Shown piece after piece: positions 53,691 to 64,000 of a DNA stretch of 64,000 bases. The notes under the pieces were generated by a model. It did no database searches. It was not told the origin of the DNA and saw only the letters and a program-made list of their open reading frames with translations. This stretch comes from Perognathus longimembris pacificus. Taxonomy: Eukaryota; Chordata; Mammalia; Rodentia; Heteromyidae. Position 1 is the first letter of the stretch, and every line of letters starts with the position of its first letter. The position numbers were made by a program, and so were the translations under genes. Where the stretch lies: NCBI RefSeq assembly GCF_023159225.1, contig NC_063167.1, forward strand, positions 19,409,360 to 19,473,359. The letters are read 5' to 3'.

Positions 53691-56600
53691 CACAGTACCG
53701 TCACTGTGTTTGTTTGTTTTTTGAGACAAGGTCTTCCTATTTAACCTGAGCTGACCTCGAACTTGCAATCTTCCTGCCTCAGCCTCCTGAGTACAATTAC
53801 AGGTATGTGGCATAATGCCTGGCTCACCAATTGTCTCTTTTAATAAAATCATCATCTCTCCACATAAGCCTACAGCACCGCCCCCCAAAACATAGGCTAT
53901 CAGCCTAGGCTAAAATCTCACCAAGTCTCCTTTTGCTCTGTGAGCACTTGGGCAATACATATACTAAGCCTCTTTTCTCATCTGTAAAAATGGAGACATT
54001 CACTAAATGGTGAGAAGCAATAATAAACAAGATCTAGCATATGAGAAAAATGAATCATATAAACCTACTAGAATGTTTATTACACTGCCTGGGACATAGC
54101 AAGCATTCATTGATAATTTTTTGCTCCTGTTGTTATTTTGTGCTCTACCTGGAGCTCAAACTCGGGACCTGGGTGCTGTCCTTGAGCTTTTGTATTCAAA
54201 GCTGCCACTCTGCCTACCACTTGAGCCACAGCTCCACTCCCAGCTTTTTGCTTGCTAATAGGAGATAAGAGTCTCACAGACTTTCCTACCCAAGCATGCT
54301 TTAAATTGTAATCTTTAGGTCTCAGTCTGCAGAGTAGCTAGGATTAAAGGCAAGAGCCACAGGAGGCCAGCTCAATGCTAGTTCTTTTGGTTGTATTATC
54401 TCACAAGTACCCGTGACAGAGGTCAGCAAGACAGTGATCAGTACTGTCCTCCTTTTCTCTCCACCAGGGACAGATGTGGTGGGCTCCCTAGTCTTCACTG
54501 AAGTCCATGGCCAGGACAAAGAATTGGACAGTCTGGGTGACCCTTTCCTTTTAGGTTCAGAAACTCCCACCGGTTCTCACAATCCCATTAGCCACCCATC
54601 CTGTTTCTCACTGGCCCAAGTCCGGGTCCCTGGACTGATAGTCAGACAGGATGGAAGCCTGGAGCTGGGTCTCAAGTCATCTTACCCAACTACAATGGAA
54701 GTTGAGAAGGCAGAGGTGGCTATGTTACCTTTCTGAGACCCTGGGCAGGGCCTTCCCATCCTACCTGGTGGAAACAGGAAAAAGCCACACAAGCTACACA
54801 TAGCACATCTCCCCAAGTGCTCTGGGTGCTGCAATTCTATCCTTAATGCTCCCCACCAGCCGGGGCTGCCCCTTGCAGCTCTGAGGGAGTCCTGTCACTA
54901 GGAAAGCCAGCCCTGATCCTAGCTCTAGTGTTCCTTTGCCCTGGATTTTTCTCAGTGGCTCTGCCTGGTCACAGAGGGGCTTTATGAGTGAGCCTTCACT
55001 AAGAACAGCACTTGTGACACTTGGACATTTGGCAGTGACAATGACCTCTGTCTTAGGGGAGGAGAATCCAGCCATGTCCTGTCCACTACGGCCCTCACCT
55101 TGCTGCAGCTCTGTGTAGCTGATGGAGCCTGAGCGGTCCCGATCATATTGCTGGAAGAGGTTCTTCCACTGCTGGATGAACTTCCACAGGGCTGAGAAGC
55201 CATAGACATCGATGCGTCCTGATTTTGTCTTGTCAAACATGTCTGAGGGGAAGGAGGGAAGGAAGACTTCAAGACTGAGGAAGCCTCCTCCCAAGGGCGG
55301 GGTGGGGGGGGAGACTCCACAGAACCTCAAGCCCAAGGCTCAGACCCATGTACCCGAGACACTGGCATCAAACCCAGGACCAGCTCTCCTGGGCCCCTCA
55401 GGCCCATCCCATTCAGAACTGTATCTTCTCTGCAGGTCTGAATCCACACTGACCCCTCCCTGCTGTTTCTTTCCATGGGAGGGAATCCCTAGCTGCAGAT
55501 CAGGAAACTGAGCTAGCCTGTAACCCAACAGTCTAGAACTTGAGAAAGATACAGTCAAGGGGAGATCTAGAGCTCCTCTAGGCTGGAACCCAGCCTCCTC
55601 CTGGAAATGCTTGCTGGCCCAGGGAGTTCTCAGAGTGGCCACCTGACTATTGTCAATGATCAGATGGCTCTTCCCTAGCCCAACCCACAGGGAAGGGCTG
55701 GGACTCACTGATCATCATGAGGCAGGTCTCATCATTGAAGGAGGACCAGTTGGAGTTGACCAAGGCCTGCTTCAGCTCCTTGATGGAGATGTAGCCGCTG
55801 TGATCAGCATCCACGGATTGGAACCAGGAGTAGGCCTCAGGATCCACGTTGGGAGGGACGCCACCTGCAAAGAGGAAAGTGAACCAGAAAAGTTGGGCCC
55901 AGGACTCAAGGCCAGTTCACAGAAAAGCCAGGCAGAGCCAGCTTCAGCACCTCCCCAGCAGTATGTCAGCCCTATCCACATAGCCTCACAGGTCCACCAG
56001 CTCTTTATTCCATCTCACTCCAATGTAAGAGGCAGCTAGAAGACTCTCAGGTTTGCAGCTGCTTTCTACTCCACGAGTCCCGCTGGCTTTTCTATATAAT
56101 GCCCCAGTCTATTTGACTGTGTTTCTTGCACCTCTCCAGCATACCAAGAATTCTTGGGAAAAGATGGCCTGAGAGATTGGGTGGTAAATGAAAGTGGAGA
56201 AGCAAAGATGTTTCTTAGGAACAGCTGAGATAACTGTTTCCATCACACAAGAAAGTATCAGAAACAGCTGTGGGTGGTTTTTGGAGGACAACCTGACTGA
56301 GAGTGGAGTAGCTTCTACTTAGATGAAAAATCCAGGTGCATCTCATCTGCCTTCCCAAAACAGCAGTCCCAGACTGGGTGCTTCCATGGCAATAAGCATA
56401 TACTGTGTGCTTTGTGCAGAACAGCTACCACTTTGGAACCAAAAGCTGACCTGGATCCAAATCCTAGGTCTGACCCTTAGTCGTGTGTGTGGTTTTAGGT
56501 AAAATGTGTAACTTTTTCTAAGGGATACCCCATCTCCTGGGACGGTTCCTAGCAAAGGCTGCAAAGAACATAGTTACAGACATCTTCAGCATGGAAGAAA

Positions 56601-58696
56601 CACTTCCACTGGGTCTGCAAGCGTGGTGAGGAATGAGAGGGGAAGAGGAGAGCAGTGGTACAGCATAGAGTGTGTTCATGTCACACTGAGGAGTTTGGGG
56701 TGAGCAGGTGGAAGGGGGTAATAGCAGGTAGGGAAGCTGGAAAGGCCCTTTAGGATCTTTCTTCTGGAAGAGGGGCAACTCTGATGGTCAAATGTGTCCT
56801 CCAGAAAGAAAGGTGGTGCTCAGACGCTGGCTGTGGGACCTCCCTGGGACCCCAGTACACGGCACACTATATGCAAAGGTGGCCAAGTAAGAGGAGCAGA
56901 GAGAGCAGCTGAGCACACAAGGCAGGCCATCCTCTCCTTCTCCCTCTCCTCCCCCACTCTTCTTCTCCCCCCCCCCCGCCCCACCCCCGCCCCGCCAGCT
57001 GCCAGCCGCCAGCCGCCAGGCAGAGATTACAGCTAGGCCCTGGAGGGCTAAGCCTCGGAGTCAGTGACCTCCTGCGGGCTTCTAGACAAGATTTTAAGGG
57101 ATATGGAAACCCACTAGAGAGCTGCTGAGCTGAAAGCAAATGGCCAGATGCTGTGGGCTCTGAGGAGATAAATGTCACTGGCTGGCAGTGCTCAGACCCC
57201 CTGAGGTTTAAGCAGCTCCCCAGGGCCGCCTGCCTGGGTACATACTGCCAGCAAGGGCACTCCCGGGAGGCCTTTCCCATGTGCCAAAGTGGGATGCCTT
57301 GCAGTTGGCTGAGTCTCCTGGGAAAGAGCTGCCTGAAATGAGGTGTTTTTTGTTGTTGTTTTGTTTTTCGGGGAGGGGGAGAAGGAACAGGAGATGGAAC
57401 TACTGCCATCTACTTCCCCTGACCTTCTGTTGGAGGCTGCTCAGAAATACTCACTGAGGCTGAAGCCCCCCACCCCAAGGTTCTCAGCTGCTACTGAATC
57501 TCCAAGGCCATGCCCCACCTCTGTCCTAAAAGGAAGCCTTCAGACTCTCTGCTCTCCCTCTCTTCCATCTCATCCTCTGGCCTGCCTCAGGATCCTTTAA
57601 TGGTAAGATGCATGCCATATCTGCTATTACATTAAATAATAAGTACTTCACTGCTGAGAATGCTCTAGGACAAGTCCTCTCAGAATATTATTTATTTAGC
57701 TCAGATGCTATGCCTGGTTCCTATCTGCACCCTTTCATTTGATCCTTATCAAGAGCACTGTGATATAACGCCACTGCCCCATTTTATAGATAGGGACACT
57801 GAGGCTTAAAGAAGAGGCTTGATCAAGTAGTAAATGGCCTGATCTCAAAAGTCAACCTTCATACCTATATCATTTTGCCTTTCTATAGATGGTGGCCAGT
57901 CTCCCCGTACAAGAATGAGGTGTTTCCCCCACCCCCCCGCCCCCAGCAGACTACATTATCCAAGCACTGTACACTCTGTCTGGAAGGAGGACCCACTCCC
58001 ATCCTGTTAGCATCAGGCTTGACAAAAGGCATTTGCTTTGGTCGGAAGAATGTGAGTAGAAACAAATGGTTCTTCAAAGTAGAAGATTTAAGAGGTAGGC
58101 TGGGGGCATTGCTCATGTAGTAGAGCATCTGTCAAGCAAGCACAAACGCACTAAGTTTAAACCCCAGAACCACAAAAAATAAAAATAAAAATAAAAAAGG
58201 TTGGAACTGGGAATGTGGCTTAGTGGTAGAGTGCTTGCCTAGCATGCATGAAGCCCTGGATTCGATTCCTCAGCACTACATAAACAGAAAAAGCTATAAG
58301 TGGCACTGTGGCTCAAGAGGTAGAGTGCTAGCCTTGAACAAAAAGAAGCCGGGGACCATGCTCAGGCCTTGAGTTCAAGCCCCAGGAACTGGCAAAAATA
58401 AGATAAAATAAAAAAGGTTGTATGCCTGTGTGGAGTCATCACAATGAAGCGCTGCTTGTACAACTAATATATGCTAATAAAACACCTGGAGGGATGGGAA
58501 TGTGGCTTAGTGGTAGAGTGCTTGCCTAGCATGCATGAAGTCCTGGGTTCAATTTCTCAGTACCACATACACAGGAAAAGCCAGAAGTGGTGCTGTGGCT
58601 TAAGTGGTAGAGTGCTAGCCTTGAGCAAAAGAAGCATGGTGACAGTGCCCAGGCCCTGAGTTCAGGCACCAGGACCAGCAAAAAATAAATAAATAA

Positions 58697-58732
<36 letters not shown>

Positions 58733-59392
58733 CAACAAAAAAAACACCTGGAAAGCAACAAGGAAACCTTGTTTACCCTCCCTAGCTTCTTGCTCTTTTC
58801 TGTGCCACAAGGACAGCATAACTCAAACACGAGGTGCCCCTTCAGCCCAGATCTCAGAATGAAGACAGACATGGAGCAGACACTCTGCAGCCAACCTGTG
58901 GCTGCTGACACTTAAGCAGGAGTAAAGCAATGAACAGAAATGCTTGCCACAAGCAGGGAGGTCTGGAGGTGTTACTACAGCAAAGCAAGCTGGCACAGGC
59001 TGAAAGGGGGTGCCTGCATACCCACAGGAAGGACAAGGATAGACTGTGAACAACTTAGAGCAGGTCAAAGGTACCCAGGGCCCAAGACCCTACTTACCTG
59101 CTCCATAAGGCCCAGGCTGCTGGGCACCATAGGAACCTGGAGCCCCATAGGGGCCCCCTGGAGCTGCACCACCATATGGTCCTCCTGGAGTTCCAGAGGG
59201 AAGTCCCCCAGCATTGGGGTGTCCATAGGGCCCCCCACCAGCTGGTGGTCCATAGGGTCCTCCAGGGGCAGGGCCTCCATAACCCCCACCAGGGGGAAGC
59301 CCGCTGCCATACTGCCCTCCGCCGTGGGGAGGCCCAGGGTAGTAGCTGCCCGGAGGGGCTCCGGGCGCCTGTCCTGGAGCTCCTGGGCAGCC
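52902..59392 (-). CDS. PEF1: PEF1 (peflin), penta-EF-hand protein, exons 2-5; exon 1 outside window
   Basis: Minus-strand exons 59392-59098, 55864-55709, 55242-55099 and 53131-52902 join to 825 nt, 274 codons plus stop, with GT-AG introns and exact phase. With about 8 residues expected from exon 1, the protein is near 282 aa (human 284 from memory). Peflin is a cytosolic calcium-binding protein that heterodimerises with ALG-2 (PDCD6) and acts in COPII/ER export and as a KLHL12 co-adaptor (family knowledge). Visible: a Gly/Pro/Tyr-rich N-terminus with repeated GGPYG units, EF-hand loops [24 protein letters not shown] and [12 protein letters not shown], and the C-terminal PEF dimerisation region ending [10 protein letters not shown]. 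The first exon and promoter should lie right of 64000. No sequence for a MASYPYRQ-like start or a CpG island is seen between 59393 and 64000. Confidence 0.96.
53536..53688. repeat. Two (CA)n tracts in a local duplication
   Basis: CA runs at 53536-53561 and 53649-53688 are each followed by cagtaccgtcactgtgtttg, so the repeat and its flank occur twice. Confidence 0.88.
53572..53826 (-). mobile_element. B1 SINE with duplicated 3' part (PEF1 intron 4)
   Basis: A minus-oriented B1 at 53708-53826 is complete. A second copy of its tail-side half lies at 53572-53645, cut by the CA repeat at 53649-53688. Confidence 0.75.
54142..54372 (-). mobile_element. B1-ID dimeric SINE (PEF1 intron 4)
   Basis: The plus strand shows accacttgagccacagctcc and gcagagtagctaggattaaa. 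Minus orientation. Confidence 0.75.
55099..55242 (-). CDS. PEF1: PEF1 exon 4 (EF-hands 2-3)
   Basis: This 144-bp exon lies between cctcag|acatgt and agcaag|gtgagg (minus strand). It encodes [20 protein letters not shown] and [20 protein letters not shown], with acidic loop positions intact in EF-hand 3. Confidence 0.95.
55709..55864 (-). CDS. PEF1: PEF1 exon 3 (first EF-hand)
   Basis: This 156-bp exon lies between tttgcag|gtggcg and gatca|gtgagt (minus strand). It encodes [20 protein letters not shown] and the first EF-hand loop (D-A-D-H-S-G-Y-I-S), then the KELKQALVN helix and the start of EF-hand 2. Confidence 0.95.
57775..57855 (-). mobile_element. MIR-like ancient SINE (PEF1 intron 2)
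   Basis: The plus strand shows ttttatagatagggacactg and gaggcttaaagaagaggctt. Confidence 0.5.
58090..58199 (+). mobile_element. ID-type monomer SINE (PEF1 intron 2)
   Basis: It shows ggctgggggcattgctcatg and a degenerate B box, with an (AAAAT)n tail. It abuts the next SINE. Confidence 0.65.
58201..58417 (+). mobile_element. IDL-Geo type SINE (PEF1 intron 2)
   Basis: A dimeric copy of older type (gggaatgtggcttagtggta head, gtggcactgtggctcaagag right module) with an A-rich tail. It belongs to a tandem cluster of three SINEs at 58.09-58.74 kb. Confidence 0.82.
58420..58487 (+). mobile_element. A-tailed retroelement 3' end, family B
   Basis: A short fragment matching the end of the 30.9-31.0 kb unit. 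It is followed directly by an IDL-Geo insertion. Confidence 0.4.
58491..58740 (+). mobile_element. IDL-Geo type SINE with AAAT/TA tail (PEF1 intron 2)
   Basis: A full dimeric copy with a tail that has expanded to (AAAT)n then (TA)n (about 58699-58730). Flanks aaaacacctgga lie at 58479-58490 and 58741-58752. Confidence 0.87.
59098..59392 (-). CDS. PEF1: PEF1 exon 2 (Gly/Pro/Tyr-rich repeats)
   Basis: This 295-bp exon has minus-strand acceptor cctgcag|ggctgc at 59393/59392 and donor gagcag|gtaagt at 59098/59097. It encodes the low-complexity N-terminus, starting [20 protein letters not shown] and running through several PGGPYG-type units. Human carries nine related repeats. This copy appears two residues shorter overall, judged against remembered human sequence. 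Confidence 0.95.
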
Positions 59393-59799
59393 CTGCAGGA
59401 AGAAAAGATACCAGTTAGGATGAGGAGGCCAGAGCCTAGCACAGCACAGCACCCTGCCACTGCCATTGTCCCAGCAGGCAGGGCTGCATGACACCCTGTT
59501 AGAGGAGTAAGCCGAGGCTTCCCGGGAAGGTCCCACCAGCAGAGCTCAGAGTCAAAGGTCTCCACAGGGGCTGAGATCAAGTCTGCTCTGCTACTTTATA
59601 TCCGGCTTTCAGCACAAACGGATGTGCATAGAACCAGATGGCATTCCAAATGCTTGCCCAGAGGCACCCCATCTCCACCTGCAGGATTCTCAGCACACAG
59701 GCCTGACCTCAACAGTGTCGGTGATGATTCCATAGCACGGACCCCTCCTTGTCTGCCTTATACCCCAGGCCAGCCTCACTCCTGACTCTGTCAGTATGA

Positions 59800-59955
59800 T
59801 TCAATGGCGAAAGACCAGTTCAGTTCAGTCTCTGCCACTTATTGACTGGATTGTTACTCACTAAGCCTCAGGGTCTTCGGCTGCAAAATGGGAACAATAA
59901 TGCTGGCTACCTCAGACTGCCAAGGGGATGAAAGGAAGTGCTCTGACACAAAGGA
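59800..59955 (+). mobile_element. MIR-like ancient SINE (PEF1 intron 1)
   Basis: It shows ctctgccacttattgactgg and cggctgcaaaatgggaacaa. Confidence 0.65.
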
Positions 59956-59979
59956 GGAAACTCAAGTTCAGACTAATTG

Positions 59980-60003
59980 CGGGGGGGGGGGGGGGGGGGG
60001 GGG
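59980..60003. repeat. Poly-G run (about 24 nt)
   Basis: Nearly pure G run in PEF1 intron 1. Its true length is uncertain because such runs are hard to sequence. Confidence 0.85.
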
Positions 60004-60290
60004 AGGGTGTGTCTAGAACCCAGGTCTCCCCACCAGGGCCATGGGAATGGTGGCATTCCCCTCTTCTCCATCTCTGCACACCTGTAGTGAGGGACTCCTG
60101 AGAATGTGTTCCATTGTATGTCCCTAAACAGACAGCACAGGCCAGGCAGAGCCCAGTCTCAGCTCATCTACAGACCACTGAACTCAAGGGCACAGAGAGC
60201 AACTGGCCCAGCTCTGAGGACGGCGTCGGTTCTATACATACAGTAGATCAGCTTGTAGATGCCCTGGTGGCTTAGCACTGGGAGTCTGGG

Positions 60291-60319
60291 CTTTTTTTTT
60301 TTTTTTTTTTTTTTTTTTT
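60291..60319. repeat. Poly-T run (about 29 nt)
   Basis: Pure T run. No SINE body is obvious next to it on the right. Confidence 0.85.
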
Positions 60320-60587
60320 GACTGTTTGATGGCTTCTGAGAGCGCTACCGTCAAGGCTTGTTCCCAAGGAACAAGACTTTTTGAAGTTCAGGAAACTGGC
60401 CCTGCCATCTCCCCACACAGAATCATGGGAGTCTTTCTCCCCACAAGTGCAAATAGCTAGTGGCAAGACTTTCACCAGCCCCAAAGTCCTCACAAATCTT
60501 GATTCAAAATCAAGCACTCTCCCCAGCTGGCTTCATGGCTATGGGCCAGTGACTTAATCTCTGGACCTGCTTTTTTTTTTTTTTTAA

Positions 60588-60816
60588 CCTGTCTTGGGTC
60601 TTGAACACAGGATGGGCACTGACCCTGAGCCTCTTTGTGCTCAAGGCTAGCACTCTATCACTTGAACCACTGAGCCACTTCTAGCCTTTTCTGAATAGTT
60701 TATTGAAGATAAAAGTCTCATGGACTTTTCTGCCTGCATTGGCTTCAAACCAAGATCCTCATATGTCAGCCTCCAGAGTAGCTAGGATGACAGGCATGAG
60801 CCACTGGTGCCAGCTT
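60588..60816 (-). mobile_element. B1-ID dimeric SINE (PEF1 intron 1)
   Basis: A minus-oriented dimer after a short T run. The plus strand ends with gtagctaggatgacaggcat. Confidence 0.75.
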
Positions 60817-62799
60817 GAGCCTGCTTCTTTACAAATAATCCTTTCCTCCTTGGATTGTGAAAGAAATGTGGGCAAACTTTGTTACTTTCATTTTTATCTG
60901 AAGAATGCTTTGGCAAAATAAGATAAAGTCAACAGATAAAGGAAGTTGTTTCATAGCTCTGACCATGTGCTCCCCACCCCCCTCAGCCTCACAGAATTCT
61001 GATAAGACCTGAAGACTCTTTGGAGGAGATCTTGGATAGCACCTGAAGAAGGGAAACAGCTCTCACAACAGTGCCCAGCAGGAAGCCAATGATCACCCTA
61101 GCACTGCTGCATTGTTTCTGTCTTAGGGACCTTTGCTGTCAGCAGAGTTCTGGGCCGGTAAATCCCATGGGACATTCTGAAGTAGCTCAGAGGACACACC
61201 CAATACCTAAGGGACAGCACAAGAAACAGAAGTGAATCACATAAGGTACTTATCCCTGGATGGCCAAGGAAAGGGCAAAACCGGGAAGGGTTTCCCCAAG
61301 AAGGTGGCATTGAACTAGAAGAATCACCAAGATTCCCAAGGGAGTTGGAGAGATGTGACAAGATGGTGCCTGGTCTGAAGGCCAGTCATATAACCTAGGC
61401 TGGGAGAGGGGAAGGAATATTCCCCAAGCCATTTTGTGATTAAAGACAGAGGCAGGACCAGGCTGCTCACCCAAACTAGCCCACATCCAATTGTCCCCAG
61501 TGCCTCCTGCCATAGCTCGTGCCCTAAGCACCAGAGAACAGGATCCAGGCACTACATTGGGGGTGGGGGGGAGCGGTGGGCAGGGACTCTGTGGAGCTTG
61601 GGCCCCTCCAAAGCAGAGGCTAGACAGCCAGCAAACCATGAAGCATCTGCTCCATGCTAAAGCCCTGTGAGCTATGTCATAGGTGTACCTGGCCAAGGCA
61701 CCTGAGCACAGCCCTCCCACCTGGGAATAACCACCAAGACAACAAAGCATTAGGTCTTCTTGCTCTCCCAGCTATCACAGTCCAGGGGCCCACAGGGTCA
61801 GGGCAGTCTGGCAGCATCAACACCCTTGCCTTTTTGCCCCATGTTAAATCTCACTAGTAGTTTATAAATACCCACACTTCCTTAATAAGAAAAGGGAAGA
61901 AGTTAGTAAATCTATTTCTCAGATGAAGAAACTGAGGTACAGAGCTGTTAAATGACTTCATCCAACAGGCATTTACAGAGCAACAACACAGGCTAAGGGG
62001 CACAAAACCAAATGGAATCCTGCCCTGGAAGAGTCTACAAATAACTATGATGCAATCTGATCCAGGGTCTGCAGAAAACTATCACGATCTACTTACATGC
62101 TGCCAAGGAAGCATAGCCAAAGAAATGGACTCTGTTTGCTGAGCAAATCAACAAATAACCTATAAACAATGTATGAAATGAATCTAGGAAAAAAGGCTTC
62201 CCCCCAAGAGGCAAAAGTGACATTGGAGTTGGTCGTTGGAGCCAAGGCAGGAACATAGTGTGAACCCAGAAAAACAATCCTCACCGCCTCATGACCAAGC
62301 ACTTTCTTTGCCTTTCAGTTGACAGGTGGGTATTTTTCCTCTGCTCAGTATCTCCTCCCCCAACAGGAAACTCACTGGGTCTCCCCCATCATGGTCCCCA
62401 GGGCTGAGTATGGCTTAGGGAATTCCAATAGTGGTATGGAGGATGAGCTGGTGGGGGAGGCAGCAGCCCAGGTGCTGGTCAGGCAGAACACGGACCAGAC
62501 AACACAGCCCGGGATGGGGAGAACAGGAGAGATTCTGAAGCTATTTCAGAGACAGACTAGACATGACTTGGCAACTAATTAGATTAGGAAAGAGGTGGAG
62601 GGGGAGCAAGAAGGGGGAAGTGTTTCAAATGACTCAGGTTTCTAACATGCACAAGATGAAGGACGTACAGCAAGTGAGGCTGACTCCAGGCTGAGGCGTC
62701 ACTGAGCTGTTAGTAAAGGTCTGGGCCAGAAACGTAAAGCAGAGTGCCTGACTCCATATGCTTTCATACTACGCCATGCTGCCAACCCTTTCTAGAGTT

Positions 62800-63006
62800 C
62801 TGTTTGTTTTGTTTTGCCAGTCCTGGGCCTTGGACTCAGGGCCTGAGCACTGCCCTGGCTTCTTTTTGCTCAAGGCTAACCTTCTGCCACTTGAGCCACA
62901 GTGCCACTTCTGGCCGTTTTCTATATATGTGGTGCTGGGGAATTGAACCCAGGGCTTCATGTGTGCAAGGCAAGCACTCTTGCCACTAGGCCATATTCCC
63001 AGCCCT
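62800..63006 (-). mobile_element. IDL-Geo type SINE with target-site duplication (PEF1 intron 1)
   Basis: A full minus-orientation copy flanked by ctttctagagtt at 62788-62799 and 63007-63018. Confidence 0.87.
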
Positions 63007-63383
63007 CTTTCTAGAGTTTTTCCAAGAGCATTTCATACCAACAAACACAAGGCTGAGGTAGAGGAAGCCAGAAGACAGGAAGTTCAGTGACCACCGGTTT
63101 CTAAACCATCACAGAAAAGCAACCTCTAGGTCTTTAGCTGACTGGAGATATATTTGATGTACTCCAGCTCAATCATTTTTCACTGATCCTCAACTCTAAA
63201 AGGAAAGGAATATTATCTGCATGTTAGGGATGACCAAGGGAAGGTTCAGAGTTTAACCATGTGCCTGAGAGTAGTGAGAATGGGCAAGCGGGGACTGAGT
63301 TGTGTGTGCATGAGTCCCTACTATGTGCATGTGCCAGGAATTGGGCTAAATACCTCTGTGGAATACAATGGCTTTCTGTACCA

Positions 63384-63566
63384 GGTTTGGTGATGCAAGC
63401 CTGTAATCCCAGGTACCAGAAGTTAAAAGTAGGATCATGGTTCAAGGCCAGGCCAAAGCATGAGACTCCATGAAAAGCAAACTAAAACCAAAAGGCCTAG
63501 GGATGTGGCTCCAGAAGCAGAGCCCTTAGTAAGCTTCGGCCCTCGGGTTCCATCCCAAGAACTGCC
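63384..63566 (+). mobile_element. B1-type SINE (PEF1 intron 1)
   Basis: It shows ggtgatgcaagcctgtaatc and an ID-like right part. Diverged. Confidence 0.6.
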
Positions 63567-64000
63567 AAAAGAGAAAAAGGAAAGGCTTCCTACAGGGGAA
63601 CTAGGGGAAAGGGGAAAAGTTGGAGTAGGTGATCTTCCAGCACCTGCAGGCCCAGAAATCAGGGAGCCTGGAAGAGACTCCAAAGATCCTTCCATCCAAC
63701 CTCTCTATCCATAGCGGAGTCCCTGTAGCAGCACTGTCTGTGCCCCTGCAATGGATAAAGAGCCTATCCCCTCCGTTTAGCTCTGGGCTCATTTTTCGTC
63801 CTCTACAGACCCTGGTGAGGCTCCCAGGTATCAAAGGCTGACCCATGCCCAGTGCGGTTAGGGAAGGCGGAGGCTACACTACAGACGAGCCTGAGCCCCA
63901 GAGCTATCCTCAACTACCTGCTCAGAGAGGGAAAAGCTCAAGCCAAGGGGCTAAAACTGAACCATCAAATAATCACGAGGACAGAGGGAAGGGTTCAGGC

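Larger units (their letters stand above)
59393..64000 (-). other. PEF1: PEF1 intron 1 (partial)
   Basis: This is inferred because exon 2 opens at a codon boundary after a good acceptor and no start exon is found to its right. Content: one MIR-like block, a 24-nt poly-G run, a poly-T run, and SINEs at 60.6, 62.8 and 63.4 kb. Confidence 0.7.

Overview
The window is nuclear DNA of a placental mammal. Three single-copy vertebrate genes can be read exon by exon, split by GT-AG introns: TINAGL1 (+ strand, coding 13461-24139), HCRTR1 (+, coding 44386-49826) and PEF1 (- strand, coding exons 2-5 at 59392-52902; exon 1 lies beyond the right edge). From memory this is the gene order of human 1p35. The interspersed repeats point to a rodent of the superfamily Geomyoidea (kangaroo rats, pocket mice, pocket gophers). 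The abundant dimeric SINE, with an ID-like left half and a second module on the right, matches what I recall of IDL-Geo, reported as restricted to that group. B1-ID dimers are also common. The species call is an inference from repeats.

Layout. 1-12.86 kb: intergenic, full of SINEs and simple repeats, including a roughly 715-bp minisatellite with a 10-bp unit (9.5-10.2 kb). 12.87-24.44 kb: TINAGL1, with a TATA-like, GC-box promoter, a non-coding exon 1, eleven coding exons (467 aa) and an AATAAA signal. 24.44-42.6 kb: intergenic and repeat-dense, with three near-identical young SINEs in the same orientation. 42.64-43.74 kb: a strong CpG island, probably the upstream promoter region of HCRTR1. 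44.39-49.83 kb: HCRTR1, seven coding exons (425 aa). 49.83-52.13 kb: the short tail-to-tail gap. 52.14-64 kb: PEF1 on the minus strand.

The three genes are not an operon and have separate roles. TINAGL1 encodes a secreted matricellular protein with a cathepsin-like domain whose catalytic Cys is Ser. HCRTR1 encodes the orexin-1 GPCR. PEF1 encodes a penta-EF-hand calcium sensor that partners ALG-2 (PDCD6). All three spliced frames close exactly, with no frameshift or premature stop, so all look functional.

I found no CRISPR array, rRNA, intact tRNA gene, viral gene or novel protein-coding system. The most distinctive material is the SINE biology (shared right-hand module, two diagnostic subfamilies, nested insertions with perfect target-site duplications), the minisatellite's higher-order structure, overlapping upstream ORFs before the HCRTR1 start, and several consensus transcription-factor motifs around TINAGL1.
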